DNA of 64,000 nucleotides from Sulfitobacter albidus (GTDB taxonomy: Bacteria; Pseudomonadota; Alphaproteobacteria; Rhodobacterales; Rhodobacteraceae), in the NCBI RefSeq assembly GCF_018200035.1, contig NZ_CP073581.1:2786501-2850500 (forward strand). The letters are read 5' to 3'. This document shows positions 1-7,373 of the stretch, in pieces. The notes under the pieces were generated by a model that was not told the DNA's origin, did no database searches, and saw only the letters and a list, made by a program, of their open reading frames with translations. The translations under genes and the position numbers were made by a program. Numbering within the stretch: position 1 is the first letter of the stretch; each line of letters begins with the position of its first letter.

Positions 1-632
1 CCTCTTGCCATTTCAGGATGGCGTTTGATGTCAGTTCGGTGCCGTTGTCCGAGACCACCATGCAGGGATAGCCACGCATCTCGGCAATCCGGTCCAGCTC
101 CCGCGCGACACGGTCGCCTGAGAGTGATGTGTCGACCACAGCAGCCAGACATTCGCGGCTGAAGTCATCAATCACGTTCAGGATGCGGAAGCGCCGACCA
201 CAGGACAGGCTGTCAGACACGAAGTCCAGGCTCCACCGCTGGTTCGGCCCCTGAGGGATCGCCATGGGCGTTCTGGTGCCCACTGCGCGCTTGCGACCGC
301 CCCGTTTACGGACTGTTAACCCTTCTTCGCGGTAAATCCGGTACAGCTTCTTCCAGTTCACCCATTGCCCGGCAGGCGATTTGCAAGGCAAATCTGCCGA
401 GAGGGGGCCAGCCTTCCCGCTTGAGCAGGATGTGCAAGCGGCGATATTCAAAACGTCGCCGCTCGGACGACAGTTCCTTCAGCCGCCCACGCAACTCAAT
501 GTCCGCGGGTCGCTTTGACACACGCCGATAGACACGCGGATCGATCCCGGCCAAGGCACAGGCCCGCTTCTGATTGTATCGCCTTTCTGTCATGGCCCAG
601 GTCACAGCTTTCCTGCGTGAACCGGGCTTCAA
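1..632 (-). pseudogene. IS3-family transposase OrfB, disrupted and cut by window edge
   Basis: This is the DDE integrase-like half of an IS3 transposase. The N-terminal part, from a TTG at 632 overlapping the OrfA stop, reads normally through RRLHILLKREGW. About 43 extra bases (near 362-407) then throw it out of frame to a stop at 306-308. In another frame the rest of the family sequence resumes: VNWKKLYRIYREEGL, then RWSLDFVSDSLS (first catalytic Asp region) and VVSDNGTELTSN (second catalytic Asp), and runs off the window. The third catalytic residue would lie outside. As written no full-length OrfB can be made. Confidence 0.85.
362..407. repeat. palindromic insertion inside transposase OrfB
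   Basis: Relative to the expected IS3 protein alignment, 46 bases stand where about one codon should be, a net gain near 43 bp that shifts the frame. The core at 370-399 folds into a near-perfect hairpin: arms CGGCAG/CTGCCG and ATTTGC/GCAAAT, a 3-nt bulge at 376-378 and a 3-nt loop. It looks like a small mobile palindromic repeat of the REP/RPE kind. No second copy was noticed elsewhere in the window by eye. Confidence 0.7.
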
Positions 633-895
633 AAGTTTTTTCCCAACATTTCCTTGAGCGTCGACACGTCCATCATCTGTTCAGCCAGCAGCTTCTTCAA
701 CTTGGCATTCTCTGCCTCAAGCGCCTTCAGCTTCTTCGCGTCAGACACTTCCATCCCGCCATACTTGGATCGCCATTTGTAAAACGTCGCATCGCTCACA
801 CCATGCTTGCGGCACAGATCAGCAGCGGTCGCACCAGCCTGATGCTCCTTCAGTATCCCGATTATCTGTTCTTCACTGAAACGGCTTCTCTTCAT
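629..895 (-). CDS. IS3-family transposase OrfA
   Basis: An 88-aa DNA-binding subunit of the IS3/IS407 type. The N-terminus (residues 1-50) has the typical SEEQIIGILKEHQAG start and a helix-turn-helix with ADLCRKHGVSDATFYKWR. Residues 55-80 form a leucine-zipper-like helix (LKALEAENAKLKKLLAEQ) used for multimerisation. The stop overlaps the OrfB start, and the run of A and T bases at the junction is where IS3 elements make OrfAB by programmed frameshifting. The reading frame is intact. Confidence 0.9.
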   Translation of the reverse strand: MKRSRFSEEQIIGILKEHQAGATAADLCRKHGVSDATFYKWRSKYGGMEVSDAKKLKALEAENAKLKKLLAEQMMDVSTLKEMLGKNF

Positions 896-939
896 CGTCT
901 GTCTCCTTCTTGGAGAACAGGCTAACCAAAAACGCCGGA

Positions 940-959
940 CATTTCAGGGGAGCAGGTCA
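940..959. repeat. terminal inverted repeat of the IS element
   Basis: Read on the minus strand this end starts TGACCTGCTCCCCTGAAATG, lying 45 bases outside the OrfA start. The TGA-CTGC-CCC pattern fits IS407-group ends. The partner repeat is outside the window. Confidence 0.65.
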
Positions 960-1442
960 GCAATCGCCCTCAGTCATCCTCCCCTCGGCGACAGCCCATT
1001 CCTGACCAGCCTTGCGGGTCCTCTTCAGGAACTTCCGGTACCGCTCCTCGGCGCTTCGAAGCGATTGGACATCGTCGAAGAACTTGAGATCGTGAAACGC
1101 GATCGTACAACGCGACCGAGATATGACGGACTCCTTTCATGGCGCGGAATAATCCTTCGCGCGCTTCGACCTCCCAAAAGGCGGCGGGCTGACTGATATG
1201 AAAGGTTCCGGAACCTGTGACTTACCTAGATCGAACGAGGCTAGAACTGTCAAATCAGAGGCGGTCGAGGACTTTGGGGCGACCTCGACGGCATCGAGGC
1301 GCTCCCAATTTAATTACATAACTCAAGAGCTTGCGGTAGACGTAGCATAGCGGCCAAACCGCGAACACATCAGCTTGCGCGCACTATTGGTTTCTTTTGC
1401 GCGCACTTCCGGTTTCTCTGGCACATATTTTTCGGGCTTTTT
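960..1442. other. no confident gene; possible decayed coding remnant
   Basis: No intact gene is seen between the IS end and the tRNA. On the minus strand, about 1140-960, a short open stretch reads HDLKFFDDVQSLRSAEERYR then KFLKRTRKAGQEWAVAEG before a stop. It is protein-like in composition but has no usable upstream start and I do not recognise it, so it may be the truncated end of a gene interrupted by the IS. A perfect 14-bp palindrome, AGGTTCCGGAACCT, sits at 1203-1216. Confidence 0.4.
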
Positions 1443-1519
1443 TGGCGACCCCGGCAGGATTCGAACCTGCAACCTGCCCCTTAGGAGGGGGCTGCTCTAT
1501 CCAGTTGAGCCACGGGGCC
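1443..1519 (-). tRNA. tRNA-Arg (anticodon CCT)
   Basis: Read on the minus strand the 77-nt sequence folds as a tRNA. The acceptor stem is GGCCCCG with CGGGGTC, followed by discriminator G and an encoded CCA. The D-arm contains the GGCTCAACTGGATAGAGC pattern. The anticodon stem GCCCC/GGGGC closes the loop CTCCTAA, giving anticodon CCT. The T-arm holds GGTTCGAATCC. It reads AGG (arginine) codons. tRNA genes next to IS or foreign DNA are often integration sites, but no att duplication was seen. Confidence 0.95.
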
Positions 1520-1701
1520 TTCCCGCGTTGTTAGCGTGGCTTAGTCATCGATGCCACTCCTCTTCTGGGCAAAGGCCCGGGAAGTATTTTGCGTCTGACA
1601 ACTCTTTGGTGAAACTTTTTCATACACTTTCGCGTGAGTGGAGTACGTTCGCGCAGGCGTGTTCTCGCCGCAGTTTTGTTTTTCTTCAGGAGTCTTTGCC
1701 C

Positions 1702-3719
1702 ATGTCCTACCCTTTCTGTCATTCCCGCACCCTTACGGCGACCGCCGCGTTGCTTTTGAGCACGGCCTCCTTCGCGTTTGCGGACGGTACTGCACCTTGT
1801 AACGTCGGCAGCGGCACGGGGTCTACGGAGTGTGGCGTAGGCTCCGCAGCCGCGGGCGACGCATCCGTTGTGGTCGGAGCAGCCAGCACAGACGCTGCTG
1901 CGACGAACGGGATTGCAATCGGCAATGCAGCCACCGCTGCGGGCGGAGACGCGATCGCCATCGGCGGCAATCGGGACGGCGCGGATGGGCAAGCGACCAC
2001 GGCAACCGGCCCCTCGACAACGGCAGTCGGCGGACAGGCCATCGCGAACGGCCCCGGCGCATCGGCCATCGGCTGGCGTGCCGAAGCCACGGCTGAGCGG
2101 GCGCAAGCGTTGGGGCATTTGGCCACCGCACAGGGCGTACGTTCTCTTGCCGTCGGCGAAAACGCCGATGCGCAGAGCGACAACGCAACAGCCATCGGCA
2201 ATGAGGCCATCGCCAACGGGATCGACGCGATTGCGCTGGGGGATACGTCGGTAGCGACAGGCCCTTCCACAACAGCCATCGGGGTGAAACCGTCGCAACC
2301 GGGCCGGGCACAACGGCCATCGGCTGGCAATCGCAGGCAACAGCCGAACGCGCGCAGGCCTTTGGTCATCTGGCCACCGCACAGGGCGTACGTTCTCTTG
2401 CCGTGGGCGAGAACGCCGACGCGCAGAGCGACAACGCAACAGCCATCGGCAATGAGGCCATCGCCAACGGGATCGACGCGATTGCGCTGGGGGATACGTC
2501 GGTAGCGACAGGCCCTTCCACAACAGCCATCGGGGGTGAAACCGTCGCAACCGGGCCGGGCACAACGGCCATCGGCTGGCAATCGCAGGCAACAGCCGAA
2601 CGCGCGCAGGCCTTTGGTCATCTGGCCACCGCTCAGGGCGTACGTTCTCTTGCCGTGGGCGAGAACGCCGACGCGCAGAGCGACAACGCAACAGCCATCG
2701 GCAATGAGGCCATCGCGAACGGGATCGACGCGATCGCGCTGGGGGATACGTCGGTAGCGACAGGCCCCTCCACGACCGCCATCGGGGGTGAAACCGTCGC
2801 CACCGGGCCGGGCACGACGGCCATCGGCTGGCAGTCGCAGGCAACAGCCGAACGCGCGCAGGCCTTTGGTCATCTGGCCACCGCACAGGGCATCCGCTCT
2901 CTTGCCGTCGGTGAAAACGCCGACGCGCAGAGCGACAACGCAACAGCCATCGGCAATGAGGCCATCGCGAACGGGATCGACGCGATTGCGCTTGGTGACA
3001 GCGCTGCGGCAACCGGTCCGTCGACCTCGGCACTCGGTGGCGAATCCGTGGCGACCGGCCCCGGCGCAACAGCCGTGGGTTGGCGCGCGATGGCAACGGC
3101 GGAACGGGCGCAGGCCTTTGGCCACCTTGCCTCCGCCTCAGGCGTGCGCGCGACCGCTGTGGGCGAAGGGGCCGTTGCCTCCGGGGAGCGTTCCTTGTCA
3201 TTCGGCAATCTTGCCAGCGCGCAGGGCACCAATTCGGTCGCGATCGGGGACGGCGCGCAGGCCACGCGGGATAATCAATTCACCCTCGGTAACGCCAGCA
3301 ATACCTACACCGCCCCCGGCATCACCTCCGCCGAAAGCCGCGCGGCACAAAGCGGTGCCGTCGCGATCGTGACGTCAGATGCCAGCGGTAACCTTGCCAC
3401 ATCAAGCGTCGATCTGGGCGCGGTCCTGTCGATGGGCGAGACTGTCACCGCCAACAGCGGCGCCATCGCACGCAACCGCTCGGCAATCGCGGACAACAAG
3501 GAAGGGATCGCTATGGCCATGGCGCTCGACACGCCCTACGTGCCCGCCGACAAGCAGTTTGCGATCTCGGGTGGCATCGCAAGCTTTGAGGGCACAGAGG
3601 CAATGGCCGTTTCCATGGGTTTCCGCATCAACCCCAACACACAGCTCGACGCCGGGGTCACCTATGGCTTCAACCGCGAGCAGGTCGGTGGCCGCATCGG
3701 CGTGACCTACGCGTGGTAA
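1702..3719 (+). pseudogene. YadA-like trimeric autotransporter adhesin, frameshifted
   Basis: With one base restored this encodes a 672-aa type Vc adhesin. Residues 1-27 are a signal peptide ending SFAFA. The body is a YadA/Hia-type head built of AIG-type repeats such as NATAIGNEAIANGIDAIALG, including four 84-residue (252-bp) units. The last 90 residues form the coiled stalk and YadA anchor barrel, ending GRIGVTYAW with the C-terminal aromatic residue of outer-membrane proteins. The first repeat has ATC-GGGG-TGAAACC at 2281-2284 where the other copies have five Gs; this single loss sends the frame to a stop at 2505, while the correct frame continues to 3719. The start has an AGGAG site 9 bases upstream. 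It is either a sequencing under-call or a genuine off state. Confidence 0.85.
2095..3130 (+). repeat. four tandem 252-bp repeats in the adhesin head
   Basis: Landmark sequence CAGGGCGTACGTTCTCTTGCC (variant in the last copy) begins at 2131, 2382, 2634 and 2886. The spacings of 251, 252 and 252 bp correspond to an 84-codon unit with one base missing from the first copy. Copies 1 to 3 are nearly identical in DNA, which suggests recent duplication or gene conversion and makes copy-number change by recombination likely. The sequence after copy 4 has diverged. Confidence 0.9.
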
Positions 3720-4216
3720 GCATCGACCCTCGGCGGGCAAAACGGGGGGCGCGAACACTGTTCGCGGCCCTCACCCTTTGTGTGGCAACTCTGGGCGCCG
3801 TCCCCCTCGCGGCCCAGCAATCGGCGGATGTCGAACGCAGCTTTGCGGTGGCGTTGATCCGCGATACGCTCACGGCGGTGAACCACGGTAACTGGACGGG
3901 CAACTACACCGTCCTGCGCGATTACGCCTCGGCGGATTTTGCCGAAGCAAATGACCCTACGCGGCTCGCCGGGCTCTTTGCCCCGGTGCGTGAAGCGGGG
4001 CTGGACATGCTGCCCGTGCTGGTTGAGGAACCCACGATCCTCCAGCAACAGGTTGCTGCGGGCGGATCGCAGATGCGGCTGACAGGCTATTTCCCAAGCC
4101 GCCCCGAGCACATCAGTTTTGATCTGGTCTATATTCTCGAAAAAGCGCGCTGGGTCCTGCTTGATATATCTGTTGGTAAATTCGACGCGCTGCCCGAAAC
4201 GACGACGGGTCAGTAG
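3713..4216 (+). CDS. small exported protein coupled to the adhesin gene
   Basis: A 167-aa protein starting with GTG inside the last codons of the adhesin gene (7-base overlap), so translation is probably coupled. Residues 1-35 form a signal peptide with a positive start, the hydrophobic run LFAALTLCVATLGAVPL and a cleavage site near AAQQS. The mature part is soluble and includes GNWTGNYTVLRDYAS and HISFDLVYILEKARWVLLD, reminiscent of small periplasmic NTF2-like folds, but I cannot assign a family. Position suggests a periplasmic or surface partner of the trimeric adhesin; that is inference. Confidence 0.75.
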   Translation: MVSIDPRRAKRGARTLFAALTLCVATLGAVPLAAQQSADVERSFAVALIRDTLTAVNHGNWTGNYTVLRDYASADFAEANDPTRLAGLFAPVREAGLDMLPVLVEEPTILQQQVAAGGSQMRLTGYFPSRPEHISFDLVYILEKARWVLLDISVGKFDALPETTTGQ

Positions 4217-4266
4217 TTTGCGCCGCTGGCAGAGCCCGTTGGCCCTTGCACGCAAAACCTCTCCTG

Positions 4267-4280
4267 GGATAGCGTTACGG
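4267..4280. promoter_or_regulatory. possible LacI-type operator
   Basis: GGATAGCGTTACGG lies 23 bases before the regulator start and has the central CG with flanking TA..TA expected of LacI-family operators. The palindrome is imperfect. It could serve autoregulation; weak evidence. Confidence 0.3.
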
Positions 4281-4302
4281 TCAACCGGCAGCAGGAGAAT
4301 AC

Positions 4303-5337
4303 GTGACCCAATCCCCAAAACGCCCGCTCACCTTGCGCGATGTCTCAGAGGCGTGCGGCGTCTCTGAAATGACCGTCAGCCGTGTCCTGCGCAAAAGCGG
4401 TGACGTCTCTGAGGCGACACGTACACGGGTGCTCGCCGCCGCCAAGGAACTAGGCTACGTCCCCAATCAAATCGCGGGATCGCTAGCGTCGCAGCGGGTC
4501 AATCTGGTCGCGGTCATCATCCCAAGCCTTGGCAACATGGTCTTTCCCGAAGTGCTTGCCGGGATCAACGCAGCCTTTGACGACACGCCGTTGCAACCGG
4601 TCGTTGGTGTGACGGATTACCTGCCGGAGAAGGAAGAAACCGTACTCTACGAGATGCTTTCGTGGCGGCCCTCGGGCGTCATCATCGCGGGGCTTGAGCA
4701 TTCCGAGGCGACGCAGGCGATGCTGACAAATGCAGGCATTCCCGTGGTCGAGATCATGGATACCGACGGCAATCCCGTTGACGCGATGGTGGGGATTTCG
4801 CACCGCCAGGCCGGGCGCGATATGGCCCGCGCGATCCTGCGCGAAGGCTACGAGCGGATCGGGTTTCTGGGAACAAAGATGCCGCTGGATCACCGTGCGC
4901 GCAAACGGTTCGAAGGCTTTACCGAAGGGCTCGCCCGCGAAGGGATCGAGATCGAGGACCGCATCTTCTACCACGGCGGCTCTGCCCTGCTGAAAGGTCG
5001 CGAGATGACGCAAGAGATGCTGGAACGCTCACCGGATCTGGACTTCCTCTATTACTCGAACGACATGATCGGCGCGGGCGGGTTGCTGCATCTGCTTGAT
5101 CAGGGCGTCGACATTCCCGGCCAGATCGGGATTGCGGGCTTCAACGGGGTTGAGCTGTTGGCGGGCCTGCCGCGCCAATTGGCCACCACCGACGCCTGCC
5201 GCCGTGAGATCGGCGAAGCCGCCGCGCGGATCATCATCAACGACACCGGGTCAGAGCCTGATCCCGATATGCCGCGCAGCGTCACGATGAAGCCGACACT
5301 GTCGCTTGGGGATACGCTGCGCCGCAGACACGGATGA
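4303..5337 (+). CDS. LacI-family transcriptional regulator (GntR/gluconate-repressor-like)
   Basis: A 344-aa repressor of the usual family length. Residues 9-60 are the LacI helix-turn-helix (TLRDVSEACGVSEMTVSRVL, then the hinge helix NQIAGSLASQRV). Residues 65-335 are the periplasmic-binding-protein-like effector domain. The closest type known to me is the sugar-acid (gluconate) repressor subgroup, from the LRDVSEACGVSEMTVSR start and the GVIIAGLEHS region; the ligand is not certain. Translation starts at GTG with AGGAG about 7 bases upstream. The stop overlaps the next gene's ATG as ATGA, so the two are probably cotranscribed. No sugar-acid catabolic gene is adjacent, so its target is unclear. 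Confidence 0.9.
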   Translation: MTQSPKRPLTLRDVSEACGVSEMTVSRVLRKSGDVSEATRTRVLAAAKELGYVPNQIAGSLASQRVNLVAVIIPSLGNMVFPEVLAGINAAFDDTPLQPVVGVTDYLPEKEETVLYEMLSWRPSGVIIAGLEHSEATQAMLTNAGIPVVEIMDTDGNPVDAMVGISHRQAGRDMARAILREGYERIGFLGTKMPLDHRARKRFEGFTEGLAREGIEIEDRIFYHGGSALLKGREMTQEMLERSPDLDFLYYSNDMIGAGGLLHLLDQGVDIPGQIGIAGFNGVELLAGLPRQLATTDACRREIGEAAARIIINDTGSEPDPDMPRSVTMKPTLSLGDTLRRRHG

Positions 5338-6557
5338 GCCTGCCGCAAATCGACAATACCACCGCGCGGCGGGTATTTCTGAATCGCCATGCGCTTGGCG
5401 AGGCGCCGCAGGGAAGCGGGGCGGGCGATGATCTGCTGGATCTCATCACCCGGCTCGGGTTCGTACAGCTTGACAGCATCAACACCGTTGCGCGCGCGCA
5501 TGATCTGATCCTTTTTGCCCGTCGCCCACGCTATCGTCCTGCTCATCTGCAAAAGCTCTATGCCCGCGGCGACACATTGTTCGAGCATTGGACCCATGAC
5601 GCGGCGGTCATCCCGCAGGCGTTCTATCCTTGGTGGCATCTGCGCCGCGCCCGCGACGCGGAAAGGCTGCGCCGTCAGTGGCGCAGCTGGCGCCGGGACG
5701 GTTTCGAGGATCAGATGCAGACGGTGCTGGAGCACATCCGCACCCACGGGGCCTGCGGATCCTCCGATGTTGGCAAGGGGGAAGCGCGCGGATCGGGCGG
5801 CTGGTGGGATTGGCATCCTTCCAAGACCGCGCTCGAATATCTCTGGCGTAGTGGTGCACTGCATGTCGTCGGGCGGGTCGGTTTCCAGAAACGCTATGAC
5901 CTGACCGAACGCGCCCTGCCCGCCACCCTATGGGCCGGCAATGCGCCACCGGACACGGCCAGGACAATCGATTGGTGCTGCCGCGAGGCGCTTGCGCGGC
6001 TGGGGTTCGCGACCTCGGGCGAGCTTGCCGCGTTCTGGGATCACGCCCGCGCGGCGGAAGCAAAGGCATGGTGCGCGGACGCGCTCAAACGCGGCGAGAT
6101 CGCGGAAGTTGAGGTCATCGGGGCCGACGGCAGTGCGCGGCGGATGTTCGCATCGGCTGATCTGGACGCGCAGGACGCCCCTGCCCCACCCCGCCGCCTT
6201 AGGATCCTCAGCCCCTTCGATCCCGCGCTGCGCGACCGTAAACGGGCAAAATGGCTGTTTGGGTTCGACTACCGGATCGAGGTTTTTGTGCCGCAGGCCA
6301 AACGGGTCTACGGCTATTATGTTTTTCCGTTGTTGCAGGGGGAGCGCCTGGTCGGCCGGATTGACATGAAGGCCCAGCGCGACGCCGACACCCTGACCGT
6401 GCGCGCCCTGTGGGAAGAGCCCGGCGTGCGCTGGGGCAAGGGCCGCGTGCAGGATCTGGAAGCCGAGCTTGAGCGGATCAAGCGATTGGCGGGCGTGAGT
6501 CAGATCCGGTTCGAGGGAGGCTGGCGGCGCGGCCTAGCCCAACACCAGTTCGGATAG
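5334..6557 (+). CDS. winged-helix DNA glycosylase, YcaQ/AlkX type (HTH_42)
   Basis: A 407-aa protein of the HTH_42 superfamily, whose members remove alkylated bases and unhook DNA interstrand crosslinks. The signature is VQLDSINTVARAHDL at about residues 43-57, giving the Q-hydrophobic-D catalytic motif of the YcaQ/AlkX branch rather than the Q-x-Q of AZL. FEHWTHDAAVIP and the YDLTERALP segment are also family hallmarks. It starts in an ATGA overlap with the LacI-type regulator, an unusual partnership for a repair enzyme. Its 3' end overlaps the convergent iclR-type gene by 24 bases. Confidence 0.85.
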   Translation: MSLPQIDNTTARRVFLNRHALGEAPQGSGAGDDLLDLITRLGFVQLDSINTVARAHDLILFARRPRYRPAHLQKLYARGDTLFEHWTHDAAVIPQAFYPWWHLRRARDAERLRRQWRSWRRDGFEDQMQTVLEHIRTHGACGSSDVGKGEARGSGGWWDWHPSKTALEYLWRSGALHVVGRVGFQKRYDLTERALPATLWAGNAPPDTARTIDWCCREALARLGFATSGELAAFWDHARAAEAKAWCADALKRGEIAEVEVIGADGSARRMFASADLDAQDAPAPPRRLRILSPFDPALRDRKRAKWLFGFDYRIEVFVPQAKRVYGYYVFPLLQGERLVGRIDMKAQRDADTLTVRALWEEPGVRWGKGRVQDLEAELERIKRLAGVSQIRFEGGWRRGLAQHQFG

Positions 6558-7307
6558 CTCCCGCGCGGCCTGCTTGAGGCGCGGCAAGTGTATTTCGAGG
6601 TCGGGCAGGCTGACCCGCTGGGTCGGGGCGTGCACCGACAGGGTCGACATCAGCCGTCCCTGCGCATCGTGGATCGGCACCGCAACGGCCACCATTCCCG
6701 CCATGAATTCCTCGTTATCGGTGGCATGGCCGCGCGACCGAATGCTCTCGACCTCGGCCCGCAGGGCGTCTGGGTCGGTCAGCGTGTGGTCGGTTTTCTC
6801 CTCCAGCGTCACCGCAGCGAGGTATTTGGCAAACATTCCCGGCTTGAGCGAGCTGAGATACATCTTTCCGCTGGCAGTACAGTGAAACGGCACCTCTGTG
6901 CCCACGGGCAGCTGAATACGAAGCGGCCATTTTGTCTCGACCCGGTCAAGGTAGATCATCGCGTGGCGCTCTGGCATGGCGATGTTACAGGTCTCTTCCA
7001 GCTCGTACGCCAATGTGCGCAGGATCGTCTGCCGCAGCGTCCGCACCCGTGACGTCGACAGGATCGATCCGGCAAAACGGCGCAGGCGCGCCCCCGGCGC
7101 GTAAGAACGCCCGTCGATGTCGCGTTGCAGGAATCCTTCCTGTTCCAGCGTGTGAAACAACCGGTGCACGGTTGGCTTCGGCAGCCCCAGAACCTCATTC
7201 GCAGCCGTCGGGGTCAATGGCACGCCAACGCGCGCGACCTCTTCGAGCAACAAGAGCAATCGTAAGTTTGTCGGGATCGACTTATCGGACCCGTCACCGT
7301 CGGCCAT
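6534..7307 (-). CDS. IclR-family transcriptional regulator
   Basis: A 257-aa regulator. Residues 14-75 form the winged helix (NEVLGLPKPTVHRLFHTLEQ recognition region) and residues 85-255 the IclR effector domain (GMVAVAVPIHDAQGRLM, HAPTQRVSL). It lies just downstream of dctM in the same direction, separated by 66 bases with a 7-bp hairpin (7332-7354), so it may be the last gene of the TRAP operon. It is the natural candidate controller of dctPQM and the divergent GMC oxidoreductase; this link is inferred from position. Confidence 0.9.
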   Translation of the reverse strand: MADGDGSDKSIPTNLRLLLLLEEVARVGVPLTPTAANEVLGLPKPTVHRLFHTLEQEGFLQRDIDGRSYAPGARLRRFAGSILSTSRVRTLRQTILRTLAYELEETCNIAMPERHAMIYLDRVETKWPLRIQLPVGTEVPFHCTASGKMYLSSLKPGMFAKYLAAVTLEEKTDHTLTDPDALRAEVESIRSRGHATDNEEFMAGMVAVAVPIHDAQGRLMSTLSVHAPTQRVSLPDLEIHLPRLKQAARELSELVLG

Positions 7308-7373
7308 TCTACCTCAGCACCCCGTTTGCGGGCGGCATCCCATTGGAATGCCGCGCGTTTATGCGGACGCCAT

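Larger units (their letters stand above)
1..959 (-). mobile_element. IS3-family (IS407-like) insertion sequence, 5' part
   Basis: The element reads leftward off the window. It has the two-ORF IS3 layout: a small OrfA with a helix-turn-helix and leucine-zipper region (629-895), then an overlapping OrfB integrase-type transposase. The outer end carries an inverted-repeat-like sequence at 940-959 which, read inward, begins TGACCTGCTCCCC, close to IS407-group ends as I remember them. The other end lies outside the window, so target duplication cannot be checked. OrfB is frameshifted, so this copy is probably not autonomous. Confidence 0.85.

Noticed and set aside
1375..1701. Upstream extension of the adhesin frame through the tRNA
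   Set aside because: It runs antisense through tRNA-Arg and has no signal peptide; the ATG at 1702 has a Shine-Dalgarno site and a proper signal sequence.
2095..3130. Tandem repeats considered as a CRISPR array
   Set aside because: Units are 252 bp, in frame and coding; there are no short repeats with unique spacers.
1531..3201. Long Arg/Pro-rich minus-strand open frames opposite the adhesin (556 and 468 codons)
   Set aside because: They arise because the 252-bp GC-rich repeats lack stops in several frames. Composition is unlike any protein family, and the plus strand holds clear YadA sequence.
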